Part shown: positions 14,691 to 25,660 of the stretch, in pieces | How positions within the stretch are numbered: position 1 is the stretch's first letter | How the letters are laid out: each line of letters opens with the position of its first letter | NCBI GenBank assembly: GCA_029204225.1 | Contig: CM055107.1 | Location: 43,131,507 to 43,195,506, forward strand | Source of the DNA: Diphasiastrum complanatum | Lineage: Eukaryota > Streptophyta > Lycopodiopsida > Lycopodiales > Lycopodiaceae | Direction of reading: 5' to 3' | Length of the DNA stretch: 64,000 nt | The notes under the pieces: generated by a model | Database searches by the model: none | What the model was told of the DNA's origin: nothing | Seen by the model: the letters and a program-made list of their open reading frames with translations, nothing else | Made by a program: the position numbers and the translations under genes

Positions 14691-15155
14691 TTTAGACAGA
14701 ATCAGAATAAGCTATCAATGGTCTTCGAATTGTCATAGCCATTACAGAACTTTTGATATTCTGATTCGAATCGATAGGCGTAGACATGCACCGAGGAATC
14801 GGTGAGCATCCTTCCACCAACCACCCGATTCCCAGCATCCTTCTCCTGCCATGGTGATTCAAGAGGAGGATCGTCGTTGTTCCTCGTGACTTTGATAGCT
14901 TTTGCGCTTTATGTGCGATTGGTTAGAAGGGATGTGGGTCCATACCCTTTGGCAAGAGATACCATGACATGTATCAAATTATGAGCAATCACAAATGAAA
15001 TCAATCACACAAAATGCATAAAGCCAAATCTCACTCTTAACCCAAGAGATCACGAAAACCTCCATTCTTCTTATGCGATTATCTATTTTTTCTTCCCTTT
15101 GATTCCTACAAATACCCACGACCACATATTCACAAAGGCAGCGAAGCAAAGCAGC

Positions 15156-18100
15156 ATGGCGGCAGCAGGAGGAAGAGGAGGAGCAGGAACAGGAGGAGGA
15201 GTAGGCTTACGTCTTTCCTTAAACCCAAATCATCATCAATTCTGCTTCTTCTTTTCCGATCATTCTGCTCTTCCTCCTCCTCATCCCAGATCTTCACTCC
15301 TTTTCTGCCCACATCTCAAAATCAAAACAAATGCTTACGCCCCTTCATCCTCCCTCACTTGCAATGCTCTTCCTCCTCCTTCTGGTCGTCGTCCTCCCAT
15401 GGCAGCACAAAGTTCGATTCCAAGTAGCTTCGAGGAGGAACGTGAGAGCCTAGCTCTAATCTGGTTTTGATTTATGCTACTATTTCTTATTCTTCTTGTG
15501 TTTTGGGTTAGCTAGTTGGGTGTGATAGACTACTAATGTGCCTGCGTGTTATATTGTTATCTTGGTTTGATGTGCTGATGGGATGGGAATGGGTTGGCTA
15601 TGGGATGGGCTCGCAGGCCGAGCAGCAAGAGTAGAGCGGCTCTGGCAGCAATTTTTCTTGGATCCTTCACAGTGGTGGGACGAGCGGCGTGATAAGGTGA
15701 AATACTAACTAGACTAAACGTTTTCTTTCATTTGTTCGTTCTTCCAGGCGCTTTAGGATATGAGGGGGGTTGAGAAAAGGATTTAAGCACACACGCACGA
15801 TCTAGTACATTGTGAAGCTTTGATCATTGCCATCTACTCCGTTTCCAGAACTGTGATCATTCTATTAGATTTGTGTGAAGATATTGCTGCTCTTGCATGC
15901 TCGTATTTCTTTTCAGACAAATCCGAGATTTCCCGACTTTAAACATAAGACTGCAAAGAAGGCACTATGGATCGACAATAGGTTGAATCCTCCTTGTGTA
16001 CATACCAGGCTAGCTGCCATGGTACAAGACCAAGAAGAGGGACAATCGGGTTTTTCAACACCTGGAATCTCTGGTATGCTTCTAATTTCTCATATTTTCT
16101 TTCTTCACCAGGATTGGCTGGCTTTGGAGAGATATTTGAAGCCAAATATACGTTCCTAAGCTCTAATGCAAGTTGGTTAAGGGCATGCAGGAAGAGTGGC
16201 TAAATTGGAACAGCTCTGGCAGGAGTTTTTCTTGGATCCATCGCGGTGGTGGGACAACAGATTTATTAAGGTGTGGCTATCCATCTTCACGCCCATTGAA
16301 GGTGACTTGTAAATTGAGGCTCTGAAGATGGTTGCAATCCGATTTCAGGCTTCAATTGCTTTGGCTAATCACTTTTGACTTAAGCCCAGGGGAAAGTCTT
16401 GTAATGGTGCTATGGTATATAACGCTGATTGGTTATTGTAGTCATTTTTCCTCCAAGTTGAAGCTACGCTTGCTGATATGTGTCCTGTTAGTAGAAAAGT
16501 CCGAAGTACCCAGACTTTACACATAAGACTACACATGAGGGCCTATGGATTGAAGGTTGGCTGAAACCCCCCTGGATCAAAGCAAAGATGGCCACTATGG
16601 CATTGGGTCAATTACAATCAGCTGCCGCATTGAGATCAGGGTACGGTTTTAACCGAGTGTAGACTGTGGAGCTCTAGGCTCAGGGCTGAGTGCTGCATGT
16701 CTTATTTGTTTTTGGCCTTCGAAATTTACACTTTGTTCATCTTTCTTCATATTCAGTATGTCAATCACGCAGGGTTCCTGACTCCTTTTGCAATGGTGAT
16801 AACGTGAGAAAACTCTGTCAAGAAGGACGATTGAAAGAGGCATTGCATATGATGGAACTTATGGTGCAGCAAAATGCTCAAGTTCCAATCAAGGGCTATG
16901 TTGGCCTCTTGAAGGTGTGTGCCAGAAGGAAAGCCCTTGCTGAGGGCAAGAGAGTGCATTCCCTCATAGTGCAAAGTGGATTTGATTCTGACATTGTCAT
17001 AGGGAACACCCTTGTTTACATGTACGCAAAGTGTGGTAGTGAGTTGGATGCACGCAAAGTATTTAACACAATGCCTCAGCGCAATGTGTTTTCATGGACT
17101 GCTATCATCTCAATATATGCCAATCATGGACAAGGTGAGGAGGCTATAAATCTATTTCAGCAGATGAAACAAACAGGCATAGCACCAGATAAGGTTGCAT
17201 TTGCTGTTGTCCTAAAAGCTTGTGCCAGGATTACAGCTCTGGAACAGGGAAAACAGCTGCACTTCGAGATCATTAAAAGAGACCTTGAGTTAGATGTTAT
17301 TTTAGGGAACTCCCTTGTTGACATGTATGCAAAATGTGGCTGCATAGAGCAAGCACGTCAAACGTTTAACAAAATGAGCGAACGAGATGTAGTTTCATGG
17401 AGTGTAATGATTGCGGGATATGCACAGAATGGGCTTGGAAAGGAGTCTCTTGCTCTATATGAGCAAATGAAACAGGAAGGTGTGCAGCCAGACAATGTCA
17501 CATATAGTATTCTCCTAAAAGCATGCGCCAGCATTGCAGCCCTGGAACACGGCAAGCAGCTCCATTCTGACATAAATAGAAGTGGCTTTGAGCCAGATGT
17601 TGTTGTAGGGAACACCCTTCTTGACATGTATGCAAAATGTGGGTGCATAGAGAGTGCACGTGAAGTGTTCAGCAAAATGAGTGAACGAGATGTGGTTTCA
17701 TGGAATACCATGATTGCAGGATATTCACAGAATGAGCTTGTCAAGGAGGCCCTTGTTCTCTATGAGCAAATGAAACAGGAACGTGTGCAGCCAAACAATG
17801 TCACATATGTCATTCTCCTAAAAGCATGCTCCCAGAATGGGCTTGGCAAGGACGCCATTGTTCTGTATGAGCAAATGAAACAGCAAGGTGTGAAGCCAAG
17901 CAATGTCACATATGTCATTCTCCTGAACACATGTGCAAGCATTGCAGCCCTGGAACAGGGCAAGCAGCTCCATGCTGACATCATCAGAAGTGGCTGTGAG
18001 TCAGATTTGATCGTAGGGAATACCCTTGTTGACATGTATGCAAAATGTGGGTGTATAGAGCATGCACGTGAGGTGTTTGACAAAATGAGTGAACGAGATG

Positions 18101-19599
18101 TGATTTCATGGAATTCAATGATTGCCGGATATTTAAAATTCAGGTGCATAAAGGATGCACTCAAACTGTTCAACAACATGACTAAACGAGATGTCGTGTC
18201 ATGGAATGTGATGATTGCAGGCTATGCACAGCACGGCCTTGAGGAGGAAGCCCTTGCTATGTACGAGCGAATGAAACTGGAAGATGTGCAGACGAACGAT
18301 GTCACATTTGTTGTTCTCCTGAAAGCATGTGCTAGCATTACAGCCCTGGAATGGGGCAAGCAGCTCCATTCTCACATCATCAAAAGTGGCTTTGAGTCGG
18401 ATGTGATTGTAGGTAGTACCCTTGTTGACATGTATGCAAAATGTGGGTGCATAGAGAATGCATGTGAAGTGTTCAAGAACATGACCGAACGCGATGTGGT
18501 GTCATGGAATGCAATGATTTCGGGATATGCGGAGCATGGGCTTGGAAAGGAGGCCCTTGCTCTATATGAGCGAATGAGACAGGAAGGGGTGCAGCCAGAC
18601 AATGTCACATATGTTGTTCTTGTAAAAGCATGTGCCAGTATTGCAGCTTTGGAACAGGGCAAGCAGCTTCATTCTGACATCATCAGTAGTGGATTTGAGA
18701 CGGATATGATTGTAGGCAACACCCTAGTTGACATGTATGCAAAATGCGGGTGCATAGAGCTTGCACGTAATGTTTTTGACAAAATAAGTGAACGAGATTT
18801 GATGTCATGGAGTGCAATGATTGTGGGATATGTACAGCAAGGCCTTAGCAAGGAGGCTCTTTTTCTGTATGGGCAAATGAAACAGGAAGTTGTGAAGCCA
18901 GATGATGTCACGTATGCTCTTCTTCTAAAAGCATGTGCGTCTGTTGCAGCTCTGGAACAGGGCAAGCAGCTCCATTCCGACATCATAAAAAGTGGCTTCG
19001 AGTCAGATGTGAGTGTGGGTAGCGCCCTTGTTGACATGTATGCAAAATGTGGGAGCGTAGAGGATGCACGCGAGTCATTCAACAGCATGCATAAACGGAA
19101 TGTGGTGTCATGGAATGCAATGATTGCAGGATATGCACAGCAAGGTCTTGGCAAGGAGGCTTTTACACTTTTGGAGCAAATGCAAAAGGAAGGCACGAAG
19201 CCTAATGATGTCACATATGTGAGTGTTCTCACTGCATGCAGCCATTGTGGCCTGGTAGATGAAGGTTGTCACCTCTTTGATTCCATGTGTAAAGATCATG
19301 GTTTCGTACCAACAATGGATCACTATGCTTGTATGGTTGACCTTCTGGGCCGTGCAGGGTACCTGACGGATGCCGAGGACTTGATCAACAAAATGCCGAT
19401 TCAGCCTGATGCTGTGGTTTGGAAGACTTTGATGGGTGCTGCTAGAAACCATGGGAATGTGGAAATAGGAAGACGAGCTTTTGATCGTGTTGTGAAGTTG
19501 GAACCAGAAAATCCTGCAATTTATGTGCTGCTATCAAATATCTACGCAGCAGCTGGCAGGACAATTGGGATAGCAGACTTAAGAAAAGAAATTATGTAG
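15156..19599 (+). CDS. PDF-motif (OSB-type) / PPR fusion protein, spliced gene
   Basis: Predicted exons are 15156-15441, 15617-15696, 15917-16073, 16191-16270, 16495-16640 and 16773-19599: GT-AG introns, matching phases, 1191 aa. Exon 1 (ATG in good context, AGC-ATG-G) is Ser/Pro/Arg-rich and acid-poor, like an organellar transit peptide. Exons 2-3 and 4-5 each encode a PDF motif: LWQQFFLDPSQWWD...NPRFPDFKHK...LWID, and LWQEFFLDPSRWWD...SPKYPDFTHK...LWIE. This ~50-aa module binds ssDNA in plant organellar OSB proteins. Exon 6 encodes a PLS-type PPR array with seven GKQLH modules, ending near the E region. PPR arrays bind organellar RNA. The PPR exon has no in-frame ATG before LCQEGRLKEAL, so it needs the upstream exons. 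Fusion is inferred from phase and motifs. Two separate genes remain possible. Confidence 0.75.
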
Positions 19600-20000
19600 G
19601 TGTGAAAACATTGCCTGGGTGCAGCTGGATTGAAGTTGACATCCAGGGTGCATGCCTTTGTTGTAGGCAATGCAACTCATCCACAAAGCTAGGAGATTGG
19701 ACCGAATTGGATGGATTGTTGGGGTTCATAGGGCAGGGTGTAGGCATGATTTGAACTCTGTGCTGCATGATATGGAGGATGAGGAGAAGCAGAATGACTG
19801 AACACAGTGAGATGCTGGCCAGTGCTTTTGGGCTCATCAGCACGCCCCATGAAACACCTATCCTATCCACATCAAGAAGAACTTTCAGGTATGCTCTGAC
19901 AATGGCACCAAGGTTATCTCTGAAATTCTCAGACATGAGATCATTGCAGTGGATGCAATCACTTAAGGATGGCTTGTGTTCCTGTGGGGACTATTGGTGA
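19600..20000 (+). pseudogene. Broken E and DYW domain downstream of the PPR array
   Basis: Right after the stop at 19597 the sequence still codes, in shifting frames, for the expected C-terminal domains: KTLPGCSWIEVD (E motif), HAFVVGNATHP, SVLHDMEDEEKQN, then the DYW deaminase HSE box (EHSEMLASAFGLIST), VCSDNGTKVIS and the terminal KDGLCSCGDYW with its stop at 19998-20000. At least three frameshifts and a stop break it. The usual CxxCH zinc site reads CSDN, losing a Cys. DYW domains carry out C-to-U editing in plant organelles; this one cannot as read. A sequencing error could explain single shifts but not all of them. Confidence 0.85.
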
Positions 20001-22390
20001 TGGGAAGTGAAGAGGCAAATGCACTAGCTTATTTGAAAAGGAAGAGGACTTCGTTTTGGAGCTTTTTGGCAGCTTTGGTTGTCACGTACCCAGTTCCTTT
20101 AGTCTTGCCTGATTATATACAATTTGATGTCCCTTATCTTTCTGTGGTAGAAGAGAAATTCCATGGAATTAGAATAGCACTGTGATCTCCATTGTCAAGG
20201 AACAACCAGTTTGAAGGTTTCTGGATGTTGTTGTGGGCTTTTTCATTGTACTGAAGATAATACGTGTCATTGACCTCCTCCATTTTCTGTCCATTTCTGT
20301 TTTTGAGGTTTTTTGTTGATGCTCCAGTGGATTAAGTAGATTATACGATGAATGAATTACAAGATTAATAGGTTTTATTTGTTAGAGTAGAGACTGTGTC
20401 AACAATTGGGGTGTTAGCTTTGAAAGTAGCCTATTTTGATATGAAAATTTATCTCATAAATTAGTTGGATTTTTAATCTTCCTGGTGTGCCTAATGAGAT
20501 CTACAAATCTGTTTTTGTTTTTGGACTCATCATACACAGAAAAAGATATGTCACATGCCTAAAATTGGACCATGCGTGGAAGATTTAATCTGCAACAAGA
20601 AATTGGAGGTAGTGCTCATCATTTAGGAGAAAGAAGATTTAGAAAATATGCTACCAGAGGAAGATTTGAACATTGGGACTAATTGATTTGTCGTCATCTG
20701 AATTGTTTCACACTTTGCATCTTCCTAGACCTATTCCCTTTGGCTTTTTCATAGCCACTTCATCCCATTGTTACTTGGTTGCATCATGAGGAAGTTGTAG
20801 ATTTACCTAGCTTCCATGCTCTCTTGCATCTACCATGTAGGAAATTGAGCTAACATCACATACACTTGACCAAAAGATGGATGAGATTGGGCTATATGTC
20901 AACAGAATTTAGATGTATAAAATATGATGTAAATCATCTAAAGAGGGAGCATTATTCAAAAGGAAAGGGTCATGCCATCATTTGTGAAGGATTATAATCA
21001 ATGAGCGATAAGATTTTCATGACACAAAGGTAGAAAAGGGATTCATGTCCTTAACAAAAGGTCTAGATTGTGAGAGAACTAATTACAGTTCAAACTTGCA
21101 ACCTGGTGGAGGGAGAAACTTCACTTCCTTTTGTGCATGGAAATGTGTCCACGATGGCGCTAGTATCTCCAAATGATTTTGTTACATCTTACTCATTCGT
21201 GCGAGCATATTGGTGTTCATGAGTTTATTGAATCACATGCCTCATCCTTAGAGCTACATGTCATAATGAATGAAGGTCTAATGTCTCAATTTCTAGTAAT
21301 ATCAAACAAGAAGTAAATAAGGACAATTGATAACTTCAAGACTATCATTGCAACTCAAAGATTACAATCAGTTGGTTCATGAGGTCAGAGAGGCATTGGC
21401 AACTCATTCATTCATGTAGACCATACTTATTTCTTGGTAAGATAGTGAATTTTAATGGCAATTCTTAAAAGGACTTCAAGCCCAAATGACTTAGCAAAGT
21501 TTTGGAGAATGCATTTTTTCGGTGAGCTCAAGAATGGATTGGTAAATTTGAAGGGTATCCCAATCTCTACCCAAGGTGACAAGGCAAAAGTTGGGTTGAA
21601 GTTCCACAGTTGGTGGAGGAACGTCTCCCATGATTCTTGTGATATTTTTACTCCCCCTTTGGAAAATTTTAAAATAGAGTGTGTAAAGTTTTTTGTATAT
21701 TCGTTGCAAGATGACATATATTTGTGCAATAGTATGAACTTTATCAATAGAGGAATGTGAAGCAAATGTGAAAAGCCTCCTTACACAACTAAATCTATTG
21801 GTGCTAAGAAAGCACAAGGGCACTCACATGATTCATGTGAGTTTTAAGTCGGGCCCTTTTAGCTTTTTTATTTGCAACTTGACTTGGGCCTCTAATGTCA
21901 TTTTAGAGTTTTGAGCCCCTAGTCTCTTATTCCTAGGAATTACAACTTGCTACTTGTGCTCATTGGGTTGGGCTTACACGCGTAGGATGCCAGTGCCCTC
22001 GCACTTATTACCCTACTTACAATGTACTATGGTGGGACCCACTAGGTAAGGCTTGGCCAACAATATTTTAAGTGGTGGGACCCACTTGTTTATTACTGTG
22101 CAAGAAATACCCACAACAGGATCCACGATCCAAAGTAGTGCCGGTCCCTCGGCACTAGGCTGCGACTGTCGTGAAGGGGCGTTGTTGTCGGTTATTTTAT
22201 TGTTGGGACATGAGTGCTTCAAGAAAAACGTGGATAGAATTTGCTTACGTAAAACCTGAGCCTTTATTAGTGGATTATCGGCAAGAACCGGGACTTGCCA
22301 GATTTTCAATAATACCCATAAGGGTCTGGTGGCCATTTGGGATAACCTTGTTCATCAACAATTGGAAAGTTGAGACATTCTATCAGAGTA
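20001..22390. other. Intergenic region 3' of the PPR gene
   Basis: AT-rich sequence without recognised genes. The first few hundred bases probably include the PPR 3' UTR. Open frames at 21427-21823 on both strands match nothing I know. Near 22030-22090 the phrase GGTGGGACCCACT occurs twice (about 22032 and 22074). The 21840-22060 part shares phrases with 6470-6660 (inverted) and loosely with 29440-29650, so it is probably a dispersed repeat end. Confidence 0.5.
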
Positions 22391-22392
22391 TC

Positions 22393-23655
22393 TCAAGATA
22401 AAACTGGATCCTCATAGATTGGCGCAACTAGTCCCAACATCATAGGCTCTCTCAATTCGTAATGTGGATACGGCATGCTCGTTTGACTACTTTGTCGATC
22501 CAGGTAGTGGTATGCTTGAACCTGATGACTTTCTTCCGCAGTCAATCTTACAAATTGAGGACAAGGTGTTGTCATTGTACGCGCTAGTGCTTGCTGGACT
22601 GGAGGCCTAATTGGGCTTGGAATCCCTGGATTTGGCCTTTAAAGAATGAATATACCCGGATTTGGCATTGGTTTGGACTGCTGCATTATGGAACAATGAG
22701 ACTATCTTTTGCAGTCAATTTTACAAATTGAGGACAAGGTGTTGTCATTGTACGCACTGATGCTTGCTGGACTGGAGGCCTAATTGGGCTTGGAATCCCT
22801 AGATTTGGCCTTTGAAGAATGGATATACCCGGATTTGGCGTTGGTTTGGGATGTTGCATTTTGGAGCAATGAGACTTTGGTTGAATCTTGCTCGTTGAGG
22901 GACAATCATCAACTTTAGCCTTCCCTTGGTCATTGCACTTTCCCGTTGAAGGCTACGTGATGGCACTTTTCCTTGAATCTTGTGCTGAATTGTCTTCAAG
23001 TTGCCATGTTGACGCTAGTCCCCTTTGTAATTCATCACTAAGAATTCTTTGCAGTGATTGCGCCAAGAGACTTGGTAAAATCCGTTGGACTTCGTCGGAT
23101 GCCAATTTCTTGACTTCCTCAGTTACCATTGGCGTGATGGATTCTACCATCTCTGTCTTCTATGATAATTTTACTTGTTTGTCCAAGGGTATCTTTGCAT
23201 ACTTTGGGACTTTGCCAGATTGTCCTCTTCGTCACTCGTTTCATAACCTGGTGGCACCAAGATTTTTCATTTATAGTGCATTTGAGGTGAAAGGGTCACC
23301 ACAGGTGCATGGTGGTCTACATAGGCCAAATGCCTCCTGGCTATTTGTGAATTTCTCATCGGGCAATCTCGGCATGGATGATTAACTTCGCATTGTGAGC
23401 ACAAGGAGGGATCAAATGTTGATGGATCCCCTCGATGTGGACATTCAGCACAACGGTATTTTCCTCCGCATCCATAACACCTCACTGAGTGCAATATGTC
23501 ATCGCCTCTAAGTTGATAGGCATACACCGGTAATATATTTCCCTTAGGATCTTTCACAAAATAGACTTGTAGGTTGTTATGGTCCTCCATTGAGTTTGGT
23601 GACATGCAAGAGGATATAACCAAAACTTCTACCTTGCCACTATTTGTTGAAGAAA
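22393..23655 (-). pseudogene. Unrecognised Cys-rich / Pro-rich coding remnant
   Basis: The minus strand shows real coding bias over about 1.25 kb in broken frames. From the 5' end: KVEVLVISS, VYFVKDPKGNILPVYAYQLR, then a Cys-rich part with two copies of C-x2-C-x5-C-x2-C (CYGCGGKYRCAEC and CSQCEVNHPCRDC), likely zinc binding. After a TGA come an acidic stretch (PPGYETSDEEDN), a helical amphipathic segment (VTEEVKKLASDEVQRILPSL, LQRILSDELQRGL), and a Pro-rich part repeated once by a 173-bp tandem duplication (PNPGIPS-like, RPPVQQA, TTPCPQFV). Its 5' end is cut by a copia LTR fragment at 23660. It could be an unfamiliar retroelement gag or a host gene remnant; function unknown. Confidence 0.6.
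22541..22880. repeat. Two-copy tandem duplication, 173-bp period
   Basis: GTCAATCTTACAAATTGAGG at 22541 recurs as GTCAATTTTACAAATTGAGG at 22714. The rest of each unit (CAAGGTGTTGTCATTGTACG, CTTGCTGGACTGGAGGCC, GATATACCCGGATTTGGC-like) follows in step. The period is not a multiple of three, so the duplication shifts the minus-strand frame. Confidence 0.9.
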
Positions 23656-23707
23656 TTCGTGATTTAGATGCTTGAAAATGTCGACAGTGTGAGCCATTTC
23701 TGAGTAG

Positions 23708-24060
23708 TTATGCAGACTGTGTAAAAACATGAAGAAATCTACAAGTCTGGATATAATCTGAATCCATGAATGCCTTGACCTTTAAACTTAGTTTAGCACA
23801 AAACTTTCTGTGTACATCCAAGCTTAATGCTTTGGTAAAAATATCTGCTGTCATATCTTGCATTCGACAGTACTGCAATCTGACCTCTTTGTCGAGAACT
23901 TCTGACGTAGTGATACTTGAGTTCAATGTGCTCACTCCTAGAATGAAATCTAGGGTTGGCTAACAAGGCAATCGCACTTTGATTATCACAAAATAGTAAT
24001 GTCAGAGCATATTGTTCATATAAGTAAGTTTCTCAACCAAATTGCTTCTTTTGTAACTTG
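23708..24060 (-). pseudogene. Copia element 2 RNase H remnant
   Basis: The minus strand reads VTKEAIWLRNLL, a frame break, CDNQSAIALLANPRFHSRSE, then VLDKEVRLQYCRMQDMTADI and FTKALSLDVHRKFCAKL: the C-terminal half of copia RNase H. It follows the post-integrase linker directly, so the RT and the first half of RNase H are missing. Confidence 0.85.
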
Positions 24061-24610
24061 TGAGACTGTGATATGTTGTTCGTCGAAAGTGGATGAGCTT
24101 GGACCTTCAATGGGAATAGTCGACTGAGAAACCTCGAAGTTCAATATGTTGGATGAGTCAGACAAGTCGGCTATATGGGCTTTGCCTTTTCCCTTGAGGT
24201 CGATAAACTGATCTTCGATGAGGATGACATCCCGGCTAGCAAATATCTTTGACTCGATGAGATCGAACAACTTGTAGGCTGGATCTGTAGCTGATAAAAA
24301 TACATTTGATACTCTGGAAGTCGAGCTTCTTCCTGAGATTGTGAGGAATCTGCGCATAAGCAGTACAACCAAAAACTCGTAAGTTTGATAAAGAAGGTTT
24401 GGTACCTGTCCAAACTTCAAATGGTGTTTTGTTTGAGAGACCTATAGTAGGACATCTATTCTGAATATAGGTTGATGTTGGAACAGCTTCAGCCCAGAAG
24501 GACTTCAGAAGTGTCGCATGTGATAAAATGCACTTTGCCGATTCGACTAAGGTCCTGTTCTTTCTCTCAGCAAGACCATTTGACTGAGGCGAATAAGAGG
24601 TAATGATCAT
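24061..24610 (-). pseudogene. Copia element 2 integrase C-terminal segment and linker
   Basis: The minus strand 24610-24236 reads ITSYSPQSNGLAERKNRTLV (with the third catalytic residue, Glu), AKCILSHATLLKSFWAEAV, TPFEVWTGTKPSLSNLRVFG and YAQIPHNLRKKLDF. A frame break leads to the Ser/Thr-rich linker (IEGPSSSTFDEQHITVSQ). The zinc finger and both catalytic Asp residues are deleted upstream. Confidence 0.88.
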
Positions 24611-25660
24611 GTTGGAATCTTAATCTTACAGTACCTTCAACTTCGATAGTGTGAGTGCTATCATCACCAAGATGAACATACTTTTTTGTGTTGTAAGGCT
24701 TATAAGAATGAAAAATCTCACGATGACTGGTCATGTGTTGATTAGCTCCGGAATCTAGAAACCATGAATCATCTGAATTCACGTATTTTTCTTTGACCAT
24801 AAAAGTGCCTTCGTCCATTTCGACTTCAGGAGATGTTGTAACTGTATTTGCTTGTTGATCAGGTTGCTTGGCTGCATTCTTTGCTTTGAGAATTTGGCAA
24901 TCCTGAATCTCATGGTTATTGTGCTTGCAATACCTGTAAAACATCTTCTCCTTCGATGATTGTTCTTGACTTTGAGTCAATTTATGATTCGATGTAGACT
25001 GCTTGGAGCCTTTCTGCTTCTGTCATTTCGAGCCCTTGTTGACATATAGAGCATGAGATGAAAAGGTAGACGGAGTGTCTTGACTTCTTTGATTATCTTC
25101 TTGCAGCAACATAGTGATAACTTTGGTAAGAGTTAAATCTGAGTGTGTCAGGATGATCATCACCCAGTTCTCATATGTAGAGGGCAAGCTTGAAAGCAAT
25201 GCCATAATTGCGTTTTGATCATCTATGACTAATCCGACAGCGGCCATCTGTTGCAAGAGATTCTTAAACTAGTCAATATGATTCTGAAGAGGATCATTGT
25301 TCGACATCTTGAGTGTGAAGAATTTTCTTCGAAGATGTAACTTGGTAGTTACATCTCTCACATCATACAGTGAGCTCATGATGTCCCAAACTTCTTTCAA
25401 AGTTTTGGCTTTAGCTATGTGGCCAATTTAAGTATATGATATATTGAGGATAATAAGCGCGAAAGATTTACCATCCTTCAATTTTCATTTCAAATCTTCT
25501 GTGTCGTCTTCAGGCTTTACTTCAGTACTTGTAACAACATTCCACAACTCGTTGGCGATTAGCAAAGTCTTCATCTTAAATTTCCATAAATGATAATTGG
25601 ATCCATTCAGCTTGTTTGACGATAAGACCAGCTTTACTTTGAGAATCCATCTGGATCTGT
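24611..25660 (-). pseudogene. Copia element 2 gag and protease
   Basis: The minus strand reads a copia Gag (UBN2 type) in broken frames. KDGKSFALIILNIS and LKEVWDIMSSLYDVRDVTTK lie between about 25500 and 25350. The open piece 25256-25023 has MQQMAAVGLVIDDQNAIMAL, LPSTYENWVMIILTHSDLTL and TKVITMLLQED. The knuckle at about 24930 reads YRYCKHNNHEIQDC, with the first Cys changed to Tyr. The protease box WFLDSGANQHMTSH (near 24750) keeps its Asp. The gag is closely similar to the plus-strand gag of copia element 3. Confidence 0.88.

Larger units (their letters stand above)
9585..14700 (-). mobile_element. Copia element 1 (minus strand), internally deleted
   Basis: Reading the minus strand from high to low coordinates: LTR (from 14537 upward), PBS (14523-14535), gag, protease, integrase C-terminus, RT, RNase H, then a second LTR copy starting at 9585. 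The two LTR copies both start TGA(T/A)GAGAGAATCT and align over about 150 bp before diverging. Order and motifs are those of Ty1/copia. Many stops and frameshifts occur, and the integrase catalytic core is missing, so it is non-autonomous and old. Parts are listed separately. Confidence 0.85.

Noticed and set aside
16690-16772. Extending the PPR frame upstream to 16690 as its N-terminus
   Set aside because: That start is GTG, not ATG, and the stretch ends in a pyrimidine-rich tract and CAG acceptor typical of an intron end.
17157-19452. Minus-strand frames opposite the PPR array
   Set aside because: They repeat with the same 303-bp period and are shadows of the plus-strand PPR codons.
21427-21823. 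Overlapping 100-112-codon frames on both strands
   Set aside because: Mutually overlapping, no motifs and no codon signature; likely chance in AT-rich DNA.
22888-23385. 165-codon plus-strand frame
   Set aside because: It lies opposite the minus-strand Cys-rich remnant, whose minus frames have the better motif structure.
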